A DNA stretch of 64,000 nucleotides from the NCBI GenBank assembly GCA_900239685.1, contig OENT01000127.1:62001-126000 (forward strand), read 5' to 3'. Below the pieces are notes generated by a model that was not told where the DNA came from, ran no database searches, and was given only the letters and a program-made list of their open reading frames with translations. This stretch comes from Rotaria macrura (Eukaryota > Rotifera > Eurotatoria > Philodinida > Philodinidae). This document shows positions 11,366 to 24,426 of this stretch, in pieces (within the stretch, counting starts at the first letter, position 1; the number at the start of each line of letters is the position of its first letter). The translations under genes were made by a program, and so were the position numbers.

Positions 11366-11550
11366 AAAAGATGCACATTTATTCGCAAGACTTATGTTTT
11401 TAATCATATACATGTGCATACATACATGCAGTGGTAGGATAATAAACTTGATAAATAATTTATTGATAAGTACATTAAAAATAACTTCGTCAACCGGTGT
11501 AACTTCGATGCATCATGCGTTTATATACGTATATATGATATCTCTCTGTA
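11366..11550 (+). repeat. right arm of the inverted repeat pair
   Basis: Partner of 8510-8695 in opposite orientation. The arms bracket about 2.7 kb that contains the copy C element and a small ORF, so the pair might be long terminal inverted repeats of a larger composite of about 3 kb, or two independent insertions. Confidence 0.55.
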
Positions 11551-12596
11551 ATGTGTGTCAAGTTTTCATCATCAGCCTAGTGTATGTTCCATCTTAAACT
11601 TATACTTACTGTAGATCATATGGCGTCGTGTGAATTCCTTGAAAGTAAAAAATAGAACAAAAATATATCGATAAAAAATATTTAACGGAAATAGGAATGG
11701 TAAGGTTTGAACCACACAAAAAAAAGACTTCGATAAAATGATAAACTAAAACTACTAGTGAAAATATTTAATAAGAATACATGACAAGAATGAGAAGAGT
11801 AACAAATTCATATACTTCATCAATGATTAACAACATAACATAGTTTAAATTATTGTATTCCCTACCTAATTTTTCACTAAATAAATTTTGGTAAGTGTCG
11901 CCGTTTGGGCAATATTGAAACGTGTGTGTGAAAGAATGAAGAAGTCTCACGTTCTTGAATATATTAATAAAGCCACATAACATTAGAATAAGTAGATTTC
12001 CGAATGATTGATTTCGATCAATCGATTTATTCAAGAAGATTGTGCAAATGGTATTCATAAATTTTAACTAAACAGAACTCAAAGTAAGTTAGAATAATTC
12101 TCAACACGTTAAAAATCTTTGCCTCATAACACGTGAACAATTTTCAAGTGAAGTTTCGAAATATATTTAGTAATATTGAAACATCTAATTAACAAAAGAA
12201 ACCGCTTTATAGACAATAGCAGTTAATGAAAAATTTCAATGAACCTACATGTGTAAATAGGAATAAAAAGAGTAACATATCAACAGATATGTTTATGTTA
12301 TCTGAATAATAATCTTAAAACATAATTCAGATCCTTCGTTATTAGATACACATCTTGCTTTCCTATAGAGTGCGATCATTTCCGTTTTTGTCATTGAGTT
12401 CCATTCTTCATGCCCTCCTCTCGGTATCCAAGATGATGCGGTCGATTATGGAGAAACAAGACGCGCATATAATTATTTTTGCAACTCAAAAAATAAGTAA
12501 AACAGAACCAGAAAAAAAAATTCTCACCATTCTTTGTTGTTTGTGTGCATTAAAATTTCACCATTGATTATGCATAAATAAAATAGTATCGAACTC
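11551..12596. other. intergenic DNA upstream of the CSPP1-like gene
   Basis: No gene is assigned. A 96-codon minus-strand frame (11768-12058) encodes hydrophobic stretches but has no recognised motif and no linked exons. The CSPP1-like promoter must lie here, but I see no certain TATA box. Confidence 0.4.
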
Positions 12597-15500
12597 ATGC
12601 TGACTGCTTCAAAGGATATTGACAATTTTATTGAACGTCAACGTTCGAAACTTAATAAAATACCTAAACATCAACAGGTAAATCGACAGCGTCGAGCAGG
12701 AGCAGCAGCGCCACCACCACCACCACCACGAATGCCGCCACCACCACCTCCTGCACTTTCTCAATCTCTTCCACCCACACATTTTGAAGATCGATTGGAT
12801 TTAAAAGTTGCTCGAATTTTAGACGAAAGATCGCCGCGAGCTTCATCTCAACAACAATATATTCCACCGTCACCACGTCCGATTGCAAATAGTCCCTTTT
12901 CAGAACTGCATCTACAAGATTTGCCTCTCAATTTTGAACAAGAACAACGTCGTTCAGTAAACGATAATGGCAGCAATAATCAGTTCGGCTTTTTCGATAG
13001 ATTCGGAGCCTATGAAGAACAGCGTGAAAAACTGAAGGATGATTTGAAACGCGAATATAATGATTATTTACATTCTCATCGAGGTGTTTCAAAAAATAAA
13101 GCAGCATCACAAATGATTTCCCCAGGTAGAAATACAAGTCGACGTGTACAATTTTCACAGAATGCAACAGTGATTGCACCATGGGAAAAGAACGATAAGA
13201 AATCAACGAAAAATTTTTCGAATACAAATGACATATCATTATCATCAACAATAACAACGTCACGAGCCGACTACACAACGAATCGATCACGATCACGTTT
13301 ATCACAAAATGTTGATGAGCAGTATCTTCGTGATCGTGAAGAATACATTTTAGAACTCTATGAGCAAATACGCGAATTAGAAGCAAGAAAAAGACAGTTG
13401 GAATTAGGTGCTTTTCAAGTTCTATTTTTTTTCCGTCTCCATAATACTTTATACATTTGCTTATAGAGAGTAGTAAACTATCTTCAACTAATGTATCAAG
13501 TTCAACTCGTGCACATTATGCAGAAGACCTAAATGCCTTGAATACCTTACTGGCAGAACGATTAGATCAACGGAATTCAATTGATCTTGAACTCACTCGA
13601 ATTCTTAATCGTCCTCCTATTTCTTCCCGTCCAACGCATGTTGTTACAGGTGGTGGAGCGAATATGAATTTTTCCTTGGAACAAACATTCGATGGAGTAT
13701 CACCAAGAAATCAGAAAACATATGATGATCGTCATCGACAACAATATCGAAATGATAATCGATCGAGACGAAACATCGACAATGGTTTTCAAATAGGACA
13801 AGACGTTGATAAAGAAGCTGAACAAGCAGCTAAGAAACGCTATCAACAGGAACTTCAAGCACAAATGCGAGAAAAACAAATGAGAAAAACACAAGCAAAA
13901 CAAGAAAAAGATCAATATGAAAAAAAATTAGAATCAGAAATAAGTCGTTACAATTACTTTGGTCGAAGTGGTGGTGGAGCACCCATGCGTGATAAAGATG
14001 GCAATGTTATAGCTAATTTAGGTGATCTCAGAAATCCACAGCAGCAACAGCTACAACAACAAGCATTTCAAACACCTCGAGAGCAATTGCCATATACAGC
14101 TATTGATGATAAAATATATTCTTTAGGTGGCACCAGTTCAATAGCAAATTCACCTTTCTACAATGGAGAATATCAGAATCCGCTGAATTCGGTAATTGAA
14201 TATCTAACTGACATTCAAGTATAGAATAACAAACTAAGACTTTTAAGTTTCCATAGATCTACCACACTTGTACTTTTCAAAGTACATTCATACTGCAGAC
14301 GACTATGAATTAGCACAGGATTCAAACTTTTCTTATAACGATTCCACAAGACATGCACGAACGCAACAATAGCCGTTGTAGGGTATCGGTGTTTTCGATA
14401 AATCGTAGAAATACACTGCCATACATATTCGAACGAGAATACTCTGATGAATTTCTCTAGACGATCTTCCACATAATTTGACTTAGCTCGGAGAAAAACC
14501 GTGTCTTCTAACTGACTGATGTCTGATTTGAGAGAGAAACCTTTGCTTAACTAACAGAAGATTTCTTTTCTCTTGAAAAACATTTGATGAACATTCACTA
14601 TTTTATGTTATCAATTCCAACAACTAGTTATCGTAAACTTTTCAAATAAATACCAATTCGTGTAGTTCATTTTGATATCGATATATTTATCACACAATAG
14701 ATTTCTATTATATATCGTGACTACTGATAGAACAAATAATTTGTAATTCATTGTTTTCGAGTATGATAATCAAATTTCAGCAAATATATTCTTATCAACA
14801 AATTTTTTCTTGAAACTTTTCTTAGTCATCTTCTTAACAGTTGTAACACTTCATATGTCCAATATTTTCCATAATGATCTTTCCAGTGGTCATTCCTGAC
14901 AAGGAGTACGAAGAAACCATAACCGACAAGAGAATTCGTCGTAATGAACATGAATCGTTTATATAACCGTTGAAAAAGAAAAAGAAAGAAATAGTCTTTC
15001 ATCGTTCGTTATCTACCATTACTCTAATATTTTGAATAGATGTTCATCATTATTCGTTATCATTGATCTAATCGATGATATGATATTGTATCTTTTCATT
15101 TCAAGAAATTTTTATTCATAATTAAATGTATTCAGGGTCGTGCAGGGTCACCGAATCACGCTCGTGGTGCTGTTAGTAATGGCATATTTGGAACAATTAA
15201 AACTGACGAACAAATAATACGCGAAGAAAAATATAAACAAGATTTAAAAAAACAGATCGATGAGAAACGTCAACGCAATGCAGAAGAGTTAGCTCGACGT
15301 CGAGCAGAAGAAGAACGTGAATTGGCGAAGCATATCGAATGGCAACAACAAATGGAAAAACAAACGGCTGACGAAGCAGCAAGAAAACAAGAGAAAGAAG
15401 CACAAGAACGCTTACACCAACAACGTCTTCAAGAAGAACTAGACCGACAAAAGAAACAAGAAGAAAAGACGATGAGACGAAGTCAACTTGTTTTGGTGCT

Positions 15501-18370
15501 AATTATTCTATTCTTTCAATAGTTATTATTTTTATGTTTAGAAACCAAGCGACCAGATAAACCAACGACACCAAAGGAAGGCGAGGATGAGGTTGATCGA
15601 GAAAATACTTACGATGCTCAACAACAAGATGAAGGTGTTTATCGAACTTTGTCGCCGCCAGTGCCAACAGTAAAAAACAAAGATAAAAAGAAAAAACCGA
15701 ATAGTCATAGCGTACAACATCAATCATCGGATGATACAATTCAACAACAACTTGCTTCTATCAACGATAATGATGAAACTATTCAGCCACCAATAGATGA
15801 TAATGACGAACAAAGTCAACGAACACATCAAAAACCACTAACGCCCAAACAAGCAGGTAAGATAGATGAACTCAAAAAATATCTTACGCATCGCTATCTC
15901 TTGCTGACTCTGTATACATAGGTGTACCATTGGGACGAAAAAAACCACCACGTAAGTCGTTAGATTTTCAATCAGGAAAAAACTTGACTGAATATGAAAA
16001 TAACATCTACTAGAAACTAATGATTAACTAAAACCACTTTTAAATCACTTCTCTGATTTGATCATCTCGTGTGTTCAATCTATTACAATCGTTAGTGAAG
16101 AAAAAGAAAAGTATATGAAATTAAGTTTAATTCGTTTTTAAAATCTATGACAATCGATATCTAATTATTTGGTAGAAAGTTCTAAGATAAAATACTTAAC
16201 TGAATGTCGAACGACTGTAATATTCTATGTGGCAAAACTCTAGGACTTTGGTTATTGTGCCTCCAATGTTTCAAATCAATTCTCTCGAAAACAAAATCCC
16301 AACATAGAATGATTATTTCGCTTGTCACCATGAAAATTTTAGCAATTGACTCTGATGGACCCAGATCGTTCGATACAATGTACTGCTTGATAGAATAAAG
16401 GATGTTTTCTAACTTTTGACACTTGCTCATATTTGGCAAAAAAACCTCATGTCAAATGCTACTTGAAATTCATACATGACCTAAACACATTTGATTACAA
16501 AAACAAAGTTGATTACTAAGTAATAATATGTTACAAACGAGTGCTTTCTTTCTCTTGAGAATCATTCGAAAATGAATTTATGTTATGTATGGCCATGAAG
16601 TGTTACTTTGTCATCGTTGAAAATAGAAGAACTTATATTGTATGATGATGAAATACTGCTTGGAAAAAGTGAAGGCTACTCATAAAATGACTGACACATT
16701 TACGATCAAAGTTGATCCAACTTATTCATAATGCTTTATTTTAAATTAACGACTTCTATCATGTCATGTATACCTTGATGAACTTAGTATACTGAGAAAA
16801 AATATTTCGCTGCCTCGACTATGGAGATCGCAGAATTTTAGAATTTCCTGTTTCCTAGTCACGTTAGGGTTCTTGATCATGATGACTAATCGTCTAATTT
16901 CAATTGAAAAATTTTCATGAAGATAAAACTCAGTCAGTACGCATGACTTTATTTATTGTACTTTTTTTCTATTACTCTTACATATTAGTCGATTCGACAT
17001 AAGCTAGTTGCGCATAAGAACATGTCTAACGATCTGAAAACGTTCATCACCTGTTACTGTCATGAAAGTCTCTGTGTATTAAGCGCATGATAGTCAAAGT
17101 TAACAAACTGTTGATACTCATGTTCTCAAGTGGAATGAAGACGATCACTTTTAAAGAATCGACTAGAAATGTAATATTTTGACACTAAAACAAACACGTT
17201 CACGATATAGGATCATGTCAAATAGAGCGAGACGCTCTGGTATCTCAATAATTCAATTAGTACTCTTGACTTGACAATGAATTACCATATGATCTAGATG
17301 ATTTGTCTCGTTTGATAGCAGAAATTTGCGTATGTTGTGTGATCAATCTATTCTAGCAACTGAATCCTAAACCACACAATGATCTATCAATCATTTCTAA
17401 TTGTTCAGTGAATGTTTTCTAGAGAAAAACATCTCTCTTGATGAATCATGACAATAACAGTAGTATACATATCAATAGTGTATTACATTAATTGCTAGTA
17501 TTCTCTCATTCTGATTATAATGCTAATAATTTTATTTGTACTATCGAATTCATTTAGAAAGTTATCGCTCTCGTCCACAAGCCAATGGCAATGCTACTTT
17601 TCCATATCGTACAAATTCAATGACTTCTCTTCGATCGGATGGTTCAGACTCTGAACTTCTTCATCGTCTTGAACATTTAAAACGACAATTGAAAGATAAA
17701 GAAGCCCGCCTTCAACAACATGCTAAATCTGAAGCTACACTCCTATCCAACATAGAGGAACAAACATCAGTTACGTATTTGCCTCCATCTCAACCACCAT
17801 TACCACGTAGACAAAGTCCAGGATACTTGCTTGACACAACGAATCTTCATTATCGAACTGGACCATCAACACATGATAAGTTACTTCGTATTCTTCGTAA
17901 AGACGACGACGACGATGAATTCAAACCAAGTTATTTTCGTGATGATTCAATTTTGATGCGTGGTGGTGGGGGCATCGGTGGAGGCTACATTTCACCAGCG
18001 AAACGTGTCGATTTAGTTGACGGCGTGTTTGTTACAAATATTGAAGATGCTGCAAGACGAAGACGATACGGCATGGAACCACCGAATTTCTATGATCCAA
18101 ACGATCCAACAAGTATGGCCAATCTTGAATTAAATGTATGTATAAGTATTTCAACGAAATGAAATGTTGGTTCTATTTATTTGATTTTCTCTTTTAAAAT
18201 AGAGAATCGCTGAAAAAAATGAGCGTCGATTGAAAAAATTACGTGATCTCGAAAAAGATGATACATCTTTACTTGATAGTAATGAAGTACTCGAACGTTT
18301 CCAACAAAAACAACGATTACAACGACATGGCAGTCAAACAACGCTACAAGATGACGCATGGCTTGCATAA
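12597..18370 (+). CDS. CSPP1: centrosome and spindle pole-associated protein 1-like
   Basis: CSPP1 is a microtubule-binding protein of centrosomes, spindle poles and cilia. I join seven exons: 12597-13407, 13467-14191, 15136-15481, 15542-15856, 15922-15951, 17558-18135 and 18203-18370. All junctions are GT..AG and the frame stays open for 990 codons. The family hallmark is the N-terminus DIDNFIERQRSKLNK (residues 7-21), which resembles the conserved CSPP start. A proline-rich stretch follows (39-53), with long Glu/Gln/Arg/Lys-rich coiled-coil segments in exons 2 and 3 (for example EEERELAKHIEWQQQMEKQ). A charged C-terminal helix ends in DDAWLA. Exon 5 is only 30 nt. The donor of exon 3 (CGAA|GTCAAC) is the weakest join. 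AATAAA occurs about 200 bp past the stop. The symbol is inferred from overall architecture and the N-terminal motif. Confidence 0.85.
14192..15135 (+). other. 944-nt intron of the CSPP1-like gene
   Basis: Donor TCG|GTAATT and acceptor TATTCAG. It contains no open frame with family resemblance and no repeat that I can match elsewhere in the window. Confidence 0.6.
15952..17557 (+). other. 1606-nt intron of the CSPP1-like gene
   Basis: Donor CCAC|GTAAGT and acceptor CATTTAG. It follows the 30-nt microexon. Short open frames inside (around 16182-16439 on both strands) show no family resemblance. Confidence 0.6.
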
Positions 18371-19867
18371 AACTTTTTATTTTTCTATACATTTTTTTAT
18401 ACTTCTTTTTAACAAATCGAAAATTTATTTTTTCTCATATTTGACCTACTCCATATTATTGCATGTACACTTCAATGCGCCTTACTTTTGATTAAAAAAG
18501 ATGGGATAAAATATTAACATCTATTGTTGCGAATGGTTTTTGGTATTAATCTCATTTTCTTAAAAATCTATTCATAAAATAAACATTATTGAACTTCACG
18601 ACGGTAGGATAATTATTCAATGTTTTTTTTAGTTATGACGCATATTTTCTTAAGATTACAATGTTGTTCTGTCAACATTCAAGTAAATTTTTGAAAAAAC
18701 AGAGAAACTATTTTTTCGACTGAGTGAGTGACAATGGTATTTACTTTAAAAAGTTGACTTTCAAATTGATTCTATATAGTTTGTTTTTCTGAATACTTTC
18801 TCTTCTAGTAAATCCTTTCAACCTCAAATACATATGTCTCTAATGAATAATTCATTTCGTTCCATGGTCTTCATTGTTCATACTAATGAAATTTGTTTGT
18901 GACGCCATCACGCTAGTTTAAACATGTTGTCCAAATCTTATTTTGGCTACCATATCATCATTTAACTGTACGATATACTTATTAATCAAATTCTTCTAGA
19001 AAATCTTGGCCAATCAATTAGTTTCAACTGTAACTTATGCAAATTTCATGAATTAATCTTTATTTTGACAAGTTACCAGAGAACGTAATTCATATAAATT
19101 CGATGATGATGATGATGAGTAGGATGATGATGATGACAAACACTCTTATAATTCACTCGATATTATTCATTCACAGAAGTAAATTGTATCGATCTACATT
19201 AATCTAAAACAAACTGGAATGATCTTGAATAAGCCCTCATATAAATACTAGAACTAGTCGTAGTAATAAAAGAAAACTTCTTAGTATTTTAGTTCATGCA
19301 TACGTTACAGAATCAAAAGTTTCTTTCTATCTTTTCAATTTCATTAAATAAAGATTCGATATAATTAAATAATTGAAAAAACAAATGTCAGTGATAATGA
19401 CTCGTCTATTCGAAAGACTGCTCTTGATCTATTTGCAATACCTTATAAATTAGACATTACACTAAGAAATCAATCGATAAAAAAACAATCCTACTCAAAC
19501 GGCTAAATTCAAAATTTGGTCATAGAAAATGATTGTCTGCGACTACAAAAATACCATTAGTAAATACAACAGTGAACAAAAGTTTCTCGACCATCGAAAA
19601 TCTCAGTTATTTACAATGCTTAAGGCTTGCAATTCAGTATGCATGTAACTCGTCAAGAGTGTAAGTCAGATACATGTTTCTGTTTCAATGGTTTCATGAT
19701 AACGAAGAAAATTATCATACAAGATATACGTATTTTTCTTTACATTTAGTTTTCAACTTGAAAAGTACTCTCCAAACTCAACTTTTCATTTTCTTTTTTA
19801 CGTTGGACACATTATTGATGTTTGAATTTTTTTGATTGGAACGAAAATTCTGTCAATGGTGATTCTT
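18371..19867. other. intergenic DNA with a GAT microsatellite
   Basis: No gene is recognised. A (GAT)n-type simple repeat lies at about 19103-19137. Several AATAAA motifs near the start could serve as the CSPP1 polyadenylation signal. Confidence 0.5.
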
Positions 19868-20690
19868 TAATTAAAAGATAACAATATTTGTTCGAATACT
19901 ACAATCTTTGAATGTTTCTCAGTTCTTCGCCATGTCAACATGATAGTCATAATAGCTGTGATATTTCCCATCAACACAGAAGCTGTTTATAAAAGTTTCA
20001 GACAATAATGAACAACTACAGAAGTATCTGTACAAAGAGCTTGAGGTTCATTCGCTGAATTACTACTGCGTTCTTCCCTAAAAAAGAAACCGGATGTTTT
20101 CTTTTCATACGAGTTGTTACCATCAAATGTCTACATTACTGAAACTAGAGAGAAATGATTAACTTCATTTAAAGTAGATACATTGATGGCGAAGAAACAT
20201 TTCTACACAATGAACAATTCATTGCCCTCAACCGTTCATTTGTTCCAGAGATATAACGTTGAACTGTGATATCCTTCTGATTCATTCTCATCCATCGTGA
20301 GTTTCTTACTACTTGAGAAATCAATGCAGCATTTTGTCTCCAATCTCCAATCTTGGCAAAATAAATGTACATCAATTTTCAGATCTTTATCATTCGAAAT
20401 GATTGAGATGATCTAGGTTCGGCACTTTTTTCCACTACTGCATTTGATTTGTATATTTCTACAGTTCTATTCAATGATCGATTGATTGCAAAAAGAAGTA
20501 ACTCGCAGGCAAGTGCCGGACTGAGGCAAGCATAAGTTTCAATTTTATAGTGTAAATCTAGTTGTGTTTGTCTCATAGCAACTGCAGAGAGAATCGAATG
20601 ATTTACAAGAGTCACAGTATCATATGAATATATGATGTGCTCTAATTTATCAACGAAAAGAAATTGTGATAAGTGAAATGGAATGTTCAC
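19868..20690 (-). other. coding-like minus-strand blocks, unrecognised gene or pseudogene
   Basis: Three stretches look more coding-like than their surroundings. The first is a 103-codon frame from ATG at 20690 to 20379, which includes YACLSPALACELLLFAINRS. The second is a 68-codon frame (20375-20169) containing KIGDWRQNAALISQVVRNSR. The third is two shorter frames near 20090-19870, one with a hydrophobic segment (SVLMGNITAIMTIMLTW). The first two are separated only by a stop and a few bases. I could not connect them with convincing splice sites. I do not recognise the family; this may be a decaying gene or chance. Confidence 0.25.
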
Positions 20691-22068
20691 AGTGACACGC
20701 TCAGATATTGATTATTTGTAATCGACATTGATTAAATCAAGATTTCGGTCGATCGTGACCGACACTCAAGTAAACAATGATTTTGTTAACTACAGATGAT
20801 GTTTGCGGAACAATAAAAAGAGTTTAACTAGGCTTTTCCCATCTTCATCATTGAGTTTTTTGAAAAATCCCACTGTCTATGATCGTGAATTACGTTGTTA
20901 CATCAAACTTTTGCATAGTCATATATTCTTGAAGTTAATCTCTATTCTTGTTTTCGCCATATTCTATGACAGAAGTCTTCATAAACAAACGAACCCAAAA
21001 ACGCCAGGTTGTTTCTAATTATGCGAAGTAACCTAGAAGAATGCGACAATAAACAAGTTTAATTTTCCTATGATCATTGCTTTAAAATTAGCACCCCATA
21101 CATACATGTATATACACCACGAAAATAGTCATATATTCATATATCACAACGCGAAATCTTTCTCGTACAGAATTCTTTATAGATTTATAGCTTTTGTGAA
21201 ACTTAAGTAAAAGTGATAAGTTTTAGTCCGAAAATATTTGGGTTCAATGCATTGGTTGATATCGACTACATAGGAAAATGAAAACGAAAACCACCTTCTG
21301 ATGTCAATATGCTCATGCAATTCCGACTAAGAAGTCGACAGCACACCATAAAAAATATGTATCAAACTGGCTCATTGTTTTTAGACACAGTTAACAAACA
21401 TATGAATTCTACGTTTGAAATCAGTTTCAAAAAGTTTTAACTTGGTGATTCCACTATTCGAATTGATTTAAAACAAACAAAACGAGTTCGTAATAGACGA
21501 TTTCAATTTCAATAGAGTTCAAAAGTTCTATCTTGTCTATTTTTGTGAATAAGGCTTAAAATACTGTGCAACATTGTCCGTAATGATATTTAAGTTATCC
21601 AAGAGAGTAGAAGAGAATCGCATGACTAGAAAGAAAAATGATACGAAAGAATTGATCTATACTGACTGTAAATATACAGTATCTAAGTTTAAAAAATGGT
21701 ATGGTACTGACGATACAGTCCAACAACGAAATGAACACCTATCCATTGATTTTCAAGAGTATTAAAGTCAAGACACGGTGCGATTTATTTTAAAGCAGCT
21801 TCATCAAGATTTATCTCAGCACAAAATGATAACAAATCACCGTCATCGTGTTATAACTGGTGAAAAAAATGAAAGAACAATAAAAATAACCTGATTCGTT
21901 TAGATATACTTTACCAAATATATCATACAATGGCACGGTTAGAACAACAAGACATCAAACATATATATTCTATAGGTAAATATTTCTCTCTGAATTACTT
22001 GAGAAACAAACAAAACGAAAATTCAGTTATCATTCCTCGCTTTTTCATTGTCATTTAACAATCAAAAT
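20691..22068. other. intergenic DNA upstream of the SDR gene
   Basis: Short frames at 20803-21018 and 21574-21765 have no recognised domain. An ATG at 21930 followed by GGTAAA was tested as a first exon for the SDR gene but gives the wrong phase. Confidence 0.45.
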
Positions 22069-22942
22069 ATGAATCAAGTGTCGAATACTCCTCCCGACAC
22101 ATCAGTAAACATAATTTTATCCATGAAAAACAAATGAACTGATGATATGGCTGATCGGTTTATTTTATCTTTAGAATACATCGAATATTGTTGCTAATCG
22201 ATTTGACGGTAAAATAGCAATTGTTACAGGAGCTGGTTCAGGTATAGGACGAGCTGTTGTCTTACGTTTTGTCGACGAAGGTGCTTCTGTACTCGGTATT
22301 GATCTGAATGAAGCTGGATTAATCGAAACTAAACAATTATCTTGTTATCCACAACGTATTTCTATAGCCGTTATTTCAGTTACCGACGAAGCAAAAGTTA
22401 TCGAACAAGTAAATGAATATGCTGCTCGTCAAGGTCGTCTCGATATGCTAATCAATGTAGCTGGTATATTGCGAACAGGTTCAGTAATAGATACATCATT
22501 AGAAGAATTTCGTTCAGTTCTTGATACAAATCTAATTGGTACATTTTTGATGTGTCGTACGTGTCTTCCTCATTTGGTGACTACCAAAGGTAATATTGTA
22601 AATACATCTTCCACAGCTGCTCTTCATGGTCATCCATTTATGTCTGCATATGCGGCTAGTAAAGGAGCCATTGTTGCACTTACAAAATCTATTGCAAGAG
22701 AATATCTCCTTCAAGATGTACGTGCAAATGTTGTTGCGCCAGGTGGTATTGATACGCCAATGAATAAGAATGTTCGATTGCCATTGGATATCAATCATCA
22801 TTTATTCGATAATTTAAAAATGCCTAATGGACGATTCGGTAGAACAGAAGATGTTGCTGGTGTTATAGCTATGCTTGCATCTCAAGATGGACGTTTTATT
22901 AATGGAGATATTATTCGTATTGATGGTGGTGTTCATAGCTAG
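22069..22942 (+). CDS. short-chain dehydrogenase/reductase (classical SDR)
   Basis: A NAD(P)-dependent oxidoreductase with a Rossmann fold; the substrate cannot be told from sequence. Two exons, 22069-22104 and 22175-22942, join in phase 0 to give 267 aa. The start is inferred: this ATG is the one whose 36-nt exon ends at a GT (ACATCA|GTAAAC) in the right phase. Classical motifs are all present: TGAGSGIGR from residue 30 (cofactor glycine motif), NVAG at 106-109, the active-site Asn131, Ser158, Tyr171 and Lys175 (Y-A-A-S-K), and PGG-I-DTP after it. Length fits the 250-270 aa of the family. The gene is tail to tail with GRHPR, with 173 bp between stops holding AATAAA at 23056-23061. It resembles bacterial FabG-type SDRs, but that style is widespread. 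Confidence 0.88.
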
Positions 22943-23115
22943 TGTATATTGTTTTTTCTTTGCAACGTAAAACTTGATGAGAAAAATTCTATTCTCAGAC
23001 ATCTTATGAGAATCGCTATTGTTGTATATCATCAATCATCTATTTATTTATTGTTAATAAAAATAAATTAATATCAACTAAAAAGAATTTTAAGAAAATT
23101 AATACTATCATATTA

Positions 23116-24293
23116 CTACGCATCGTCTATTTTAAGTTGATGAACCATTGGTTTTCCACTAAAAAAGTGAAGTAAATTATCGACACATATTTGAGCCATC
23201 TGATGTCGAGCAAATACATCACAACTACCGATATGCGGAAATATAGTACAATTATCAAGTGTTAAAAGACAGTGATTGGTAGGCAATGGCTCAGGCACAG
23301 TCACATCCAAACCTATAGATGATTAAATATGTTACTTGATATAATTAATAATAAAATAGCGCATTTATACCTGCTGCACCAATTTGACCATTTTTCAAAG
23401 CATCATAAAGTGCATCCTGATCAACGATACCTCCTCGTGCAATATTAATTAGAATCGCATCATTTTTCATTTGTTCAAATGCTTTTTTATTGAAAAGATT
23501 TGCTGTTTTTTCATTCAGTGCACAAGCAATAATAACGAAATCCGATTCACGTAATAATTCTTCGAATTGAACAAATTTAAATAAATTTTTATCATGTTCT
23601 GAATCAAAATATTTTTCACGTATTCCGCTATAAAGTATACGTTGAATAGAAAATGGTTGTAAACGACGTGCAATAGCTAAACCAATACGACCTAAACCAA
23701 CAATGCCAACTGTGGCATTGACTAAAGGTTTGCCACACATCCACATTATACTCGACGATGTGCCCCATTCACCATTCTATGTAAAATCGTAGATGACAAT
23801 AAAAGTTTATTTCTTCTATGATGAAGTCTTACGCGAACTGCTCGCATAGCTTCATTAACCCGTCTTGACGTAGCTAACAATAGTGTAATTGCTAAGTCAG
23901 CTGTTGTATCTGTTAGTACGCCTAGAAATTTTTAGGTATAATGAAAAAATGTATCCAAAATTATTTTTTATCTATTGTACCTGGTGTATATCCAATCGAT
24001 ATGCCTCGTTTTTGACATTCTTTTATATCAATGTGATCGTACCCAACAGAAAATGTTGCTAACATTTTGAGTTTATCACCGGCTATGGATAATAGATTTT
24101 TATCGATTTTTGTTTGTCCTGGAAACATCATGGCATCAGGTGGATGAGCACGAATACGAGATAGAATTTCTTCTTGAGATAAAGGTGTTGCAACATCTTG
24201 ATAATCAAGATCAAACATACGTTCAAGTGAACGAATGAACTGTGAAGGTAATTGATGAGTTATGAATAATCGCGGGCGAACCACGGATGTCAT
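23116..24293 (-). CDS. GRHPR: glyoxylate reductase/hydroxypyruvate reductase
   Basis: This enzyme reduces glyoxylate and hydroxypyruvate with NAD(P)H and belongs to the D-2-hydroxyacid dehydrogenases. Four exons on the minus strand (24293-23981, 23921-23833, 23776-23371, 23312-23116) give an open frame of 334 aa, close to the animal enzyme's ~328. The N-terminal substrate domain carries FSVGYDHID and GYTPG. The cofactor motif VGIVGLGRIG lies at 157-166. The catalytic triad of the family is intact: Arg248 (NIARGG), Glu277 (PEP) and His296 (PHIGS). LWLCG-type WMCGKP before the Rossmann motif and PEPLPTNHxLLTLDN match the GRHPR subgroup better than other dehydrogenases. Its stop faces the SDR stop. 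Its start lies 133 bp from the stop of the SARNP-like gene on the same strand. Confidence 0.93.
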
Positions 24294-24426
24294 TATCTAG
24301 ATATAAACAAGTGTTTCTATTTCAAGTATATTTTCTACACATAAAATTGTGTTCCCGAATATCATGAACAAGAAAAAAAAACGTTAAAACAAAACACAAG
24401 AAATCAAGACAAAAAGAGTTTGTATC

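Noticed and set aside
12664-13386. Long minus-strand frames opposite the CSPP1-like exon 1
   Set aside because: They are shadows of the plus-strand coding exon, including Val/Leu runs that are just the complement of the proline/glutamine codons.
21930-21975. Candidate first exon of the SDR gene (ATG..ATAG|GTAAAT)
   Set aside because: Joining it to 22175 puts a stop codon within a few residues; the 22069-22104 exon keeps the frame.
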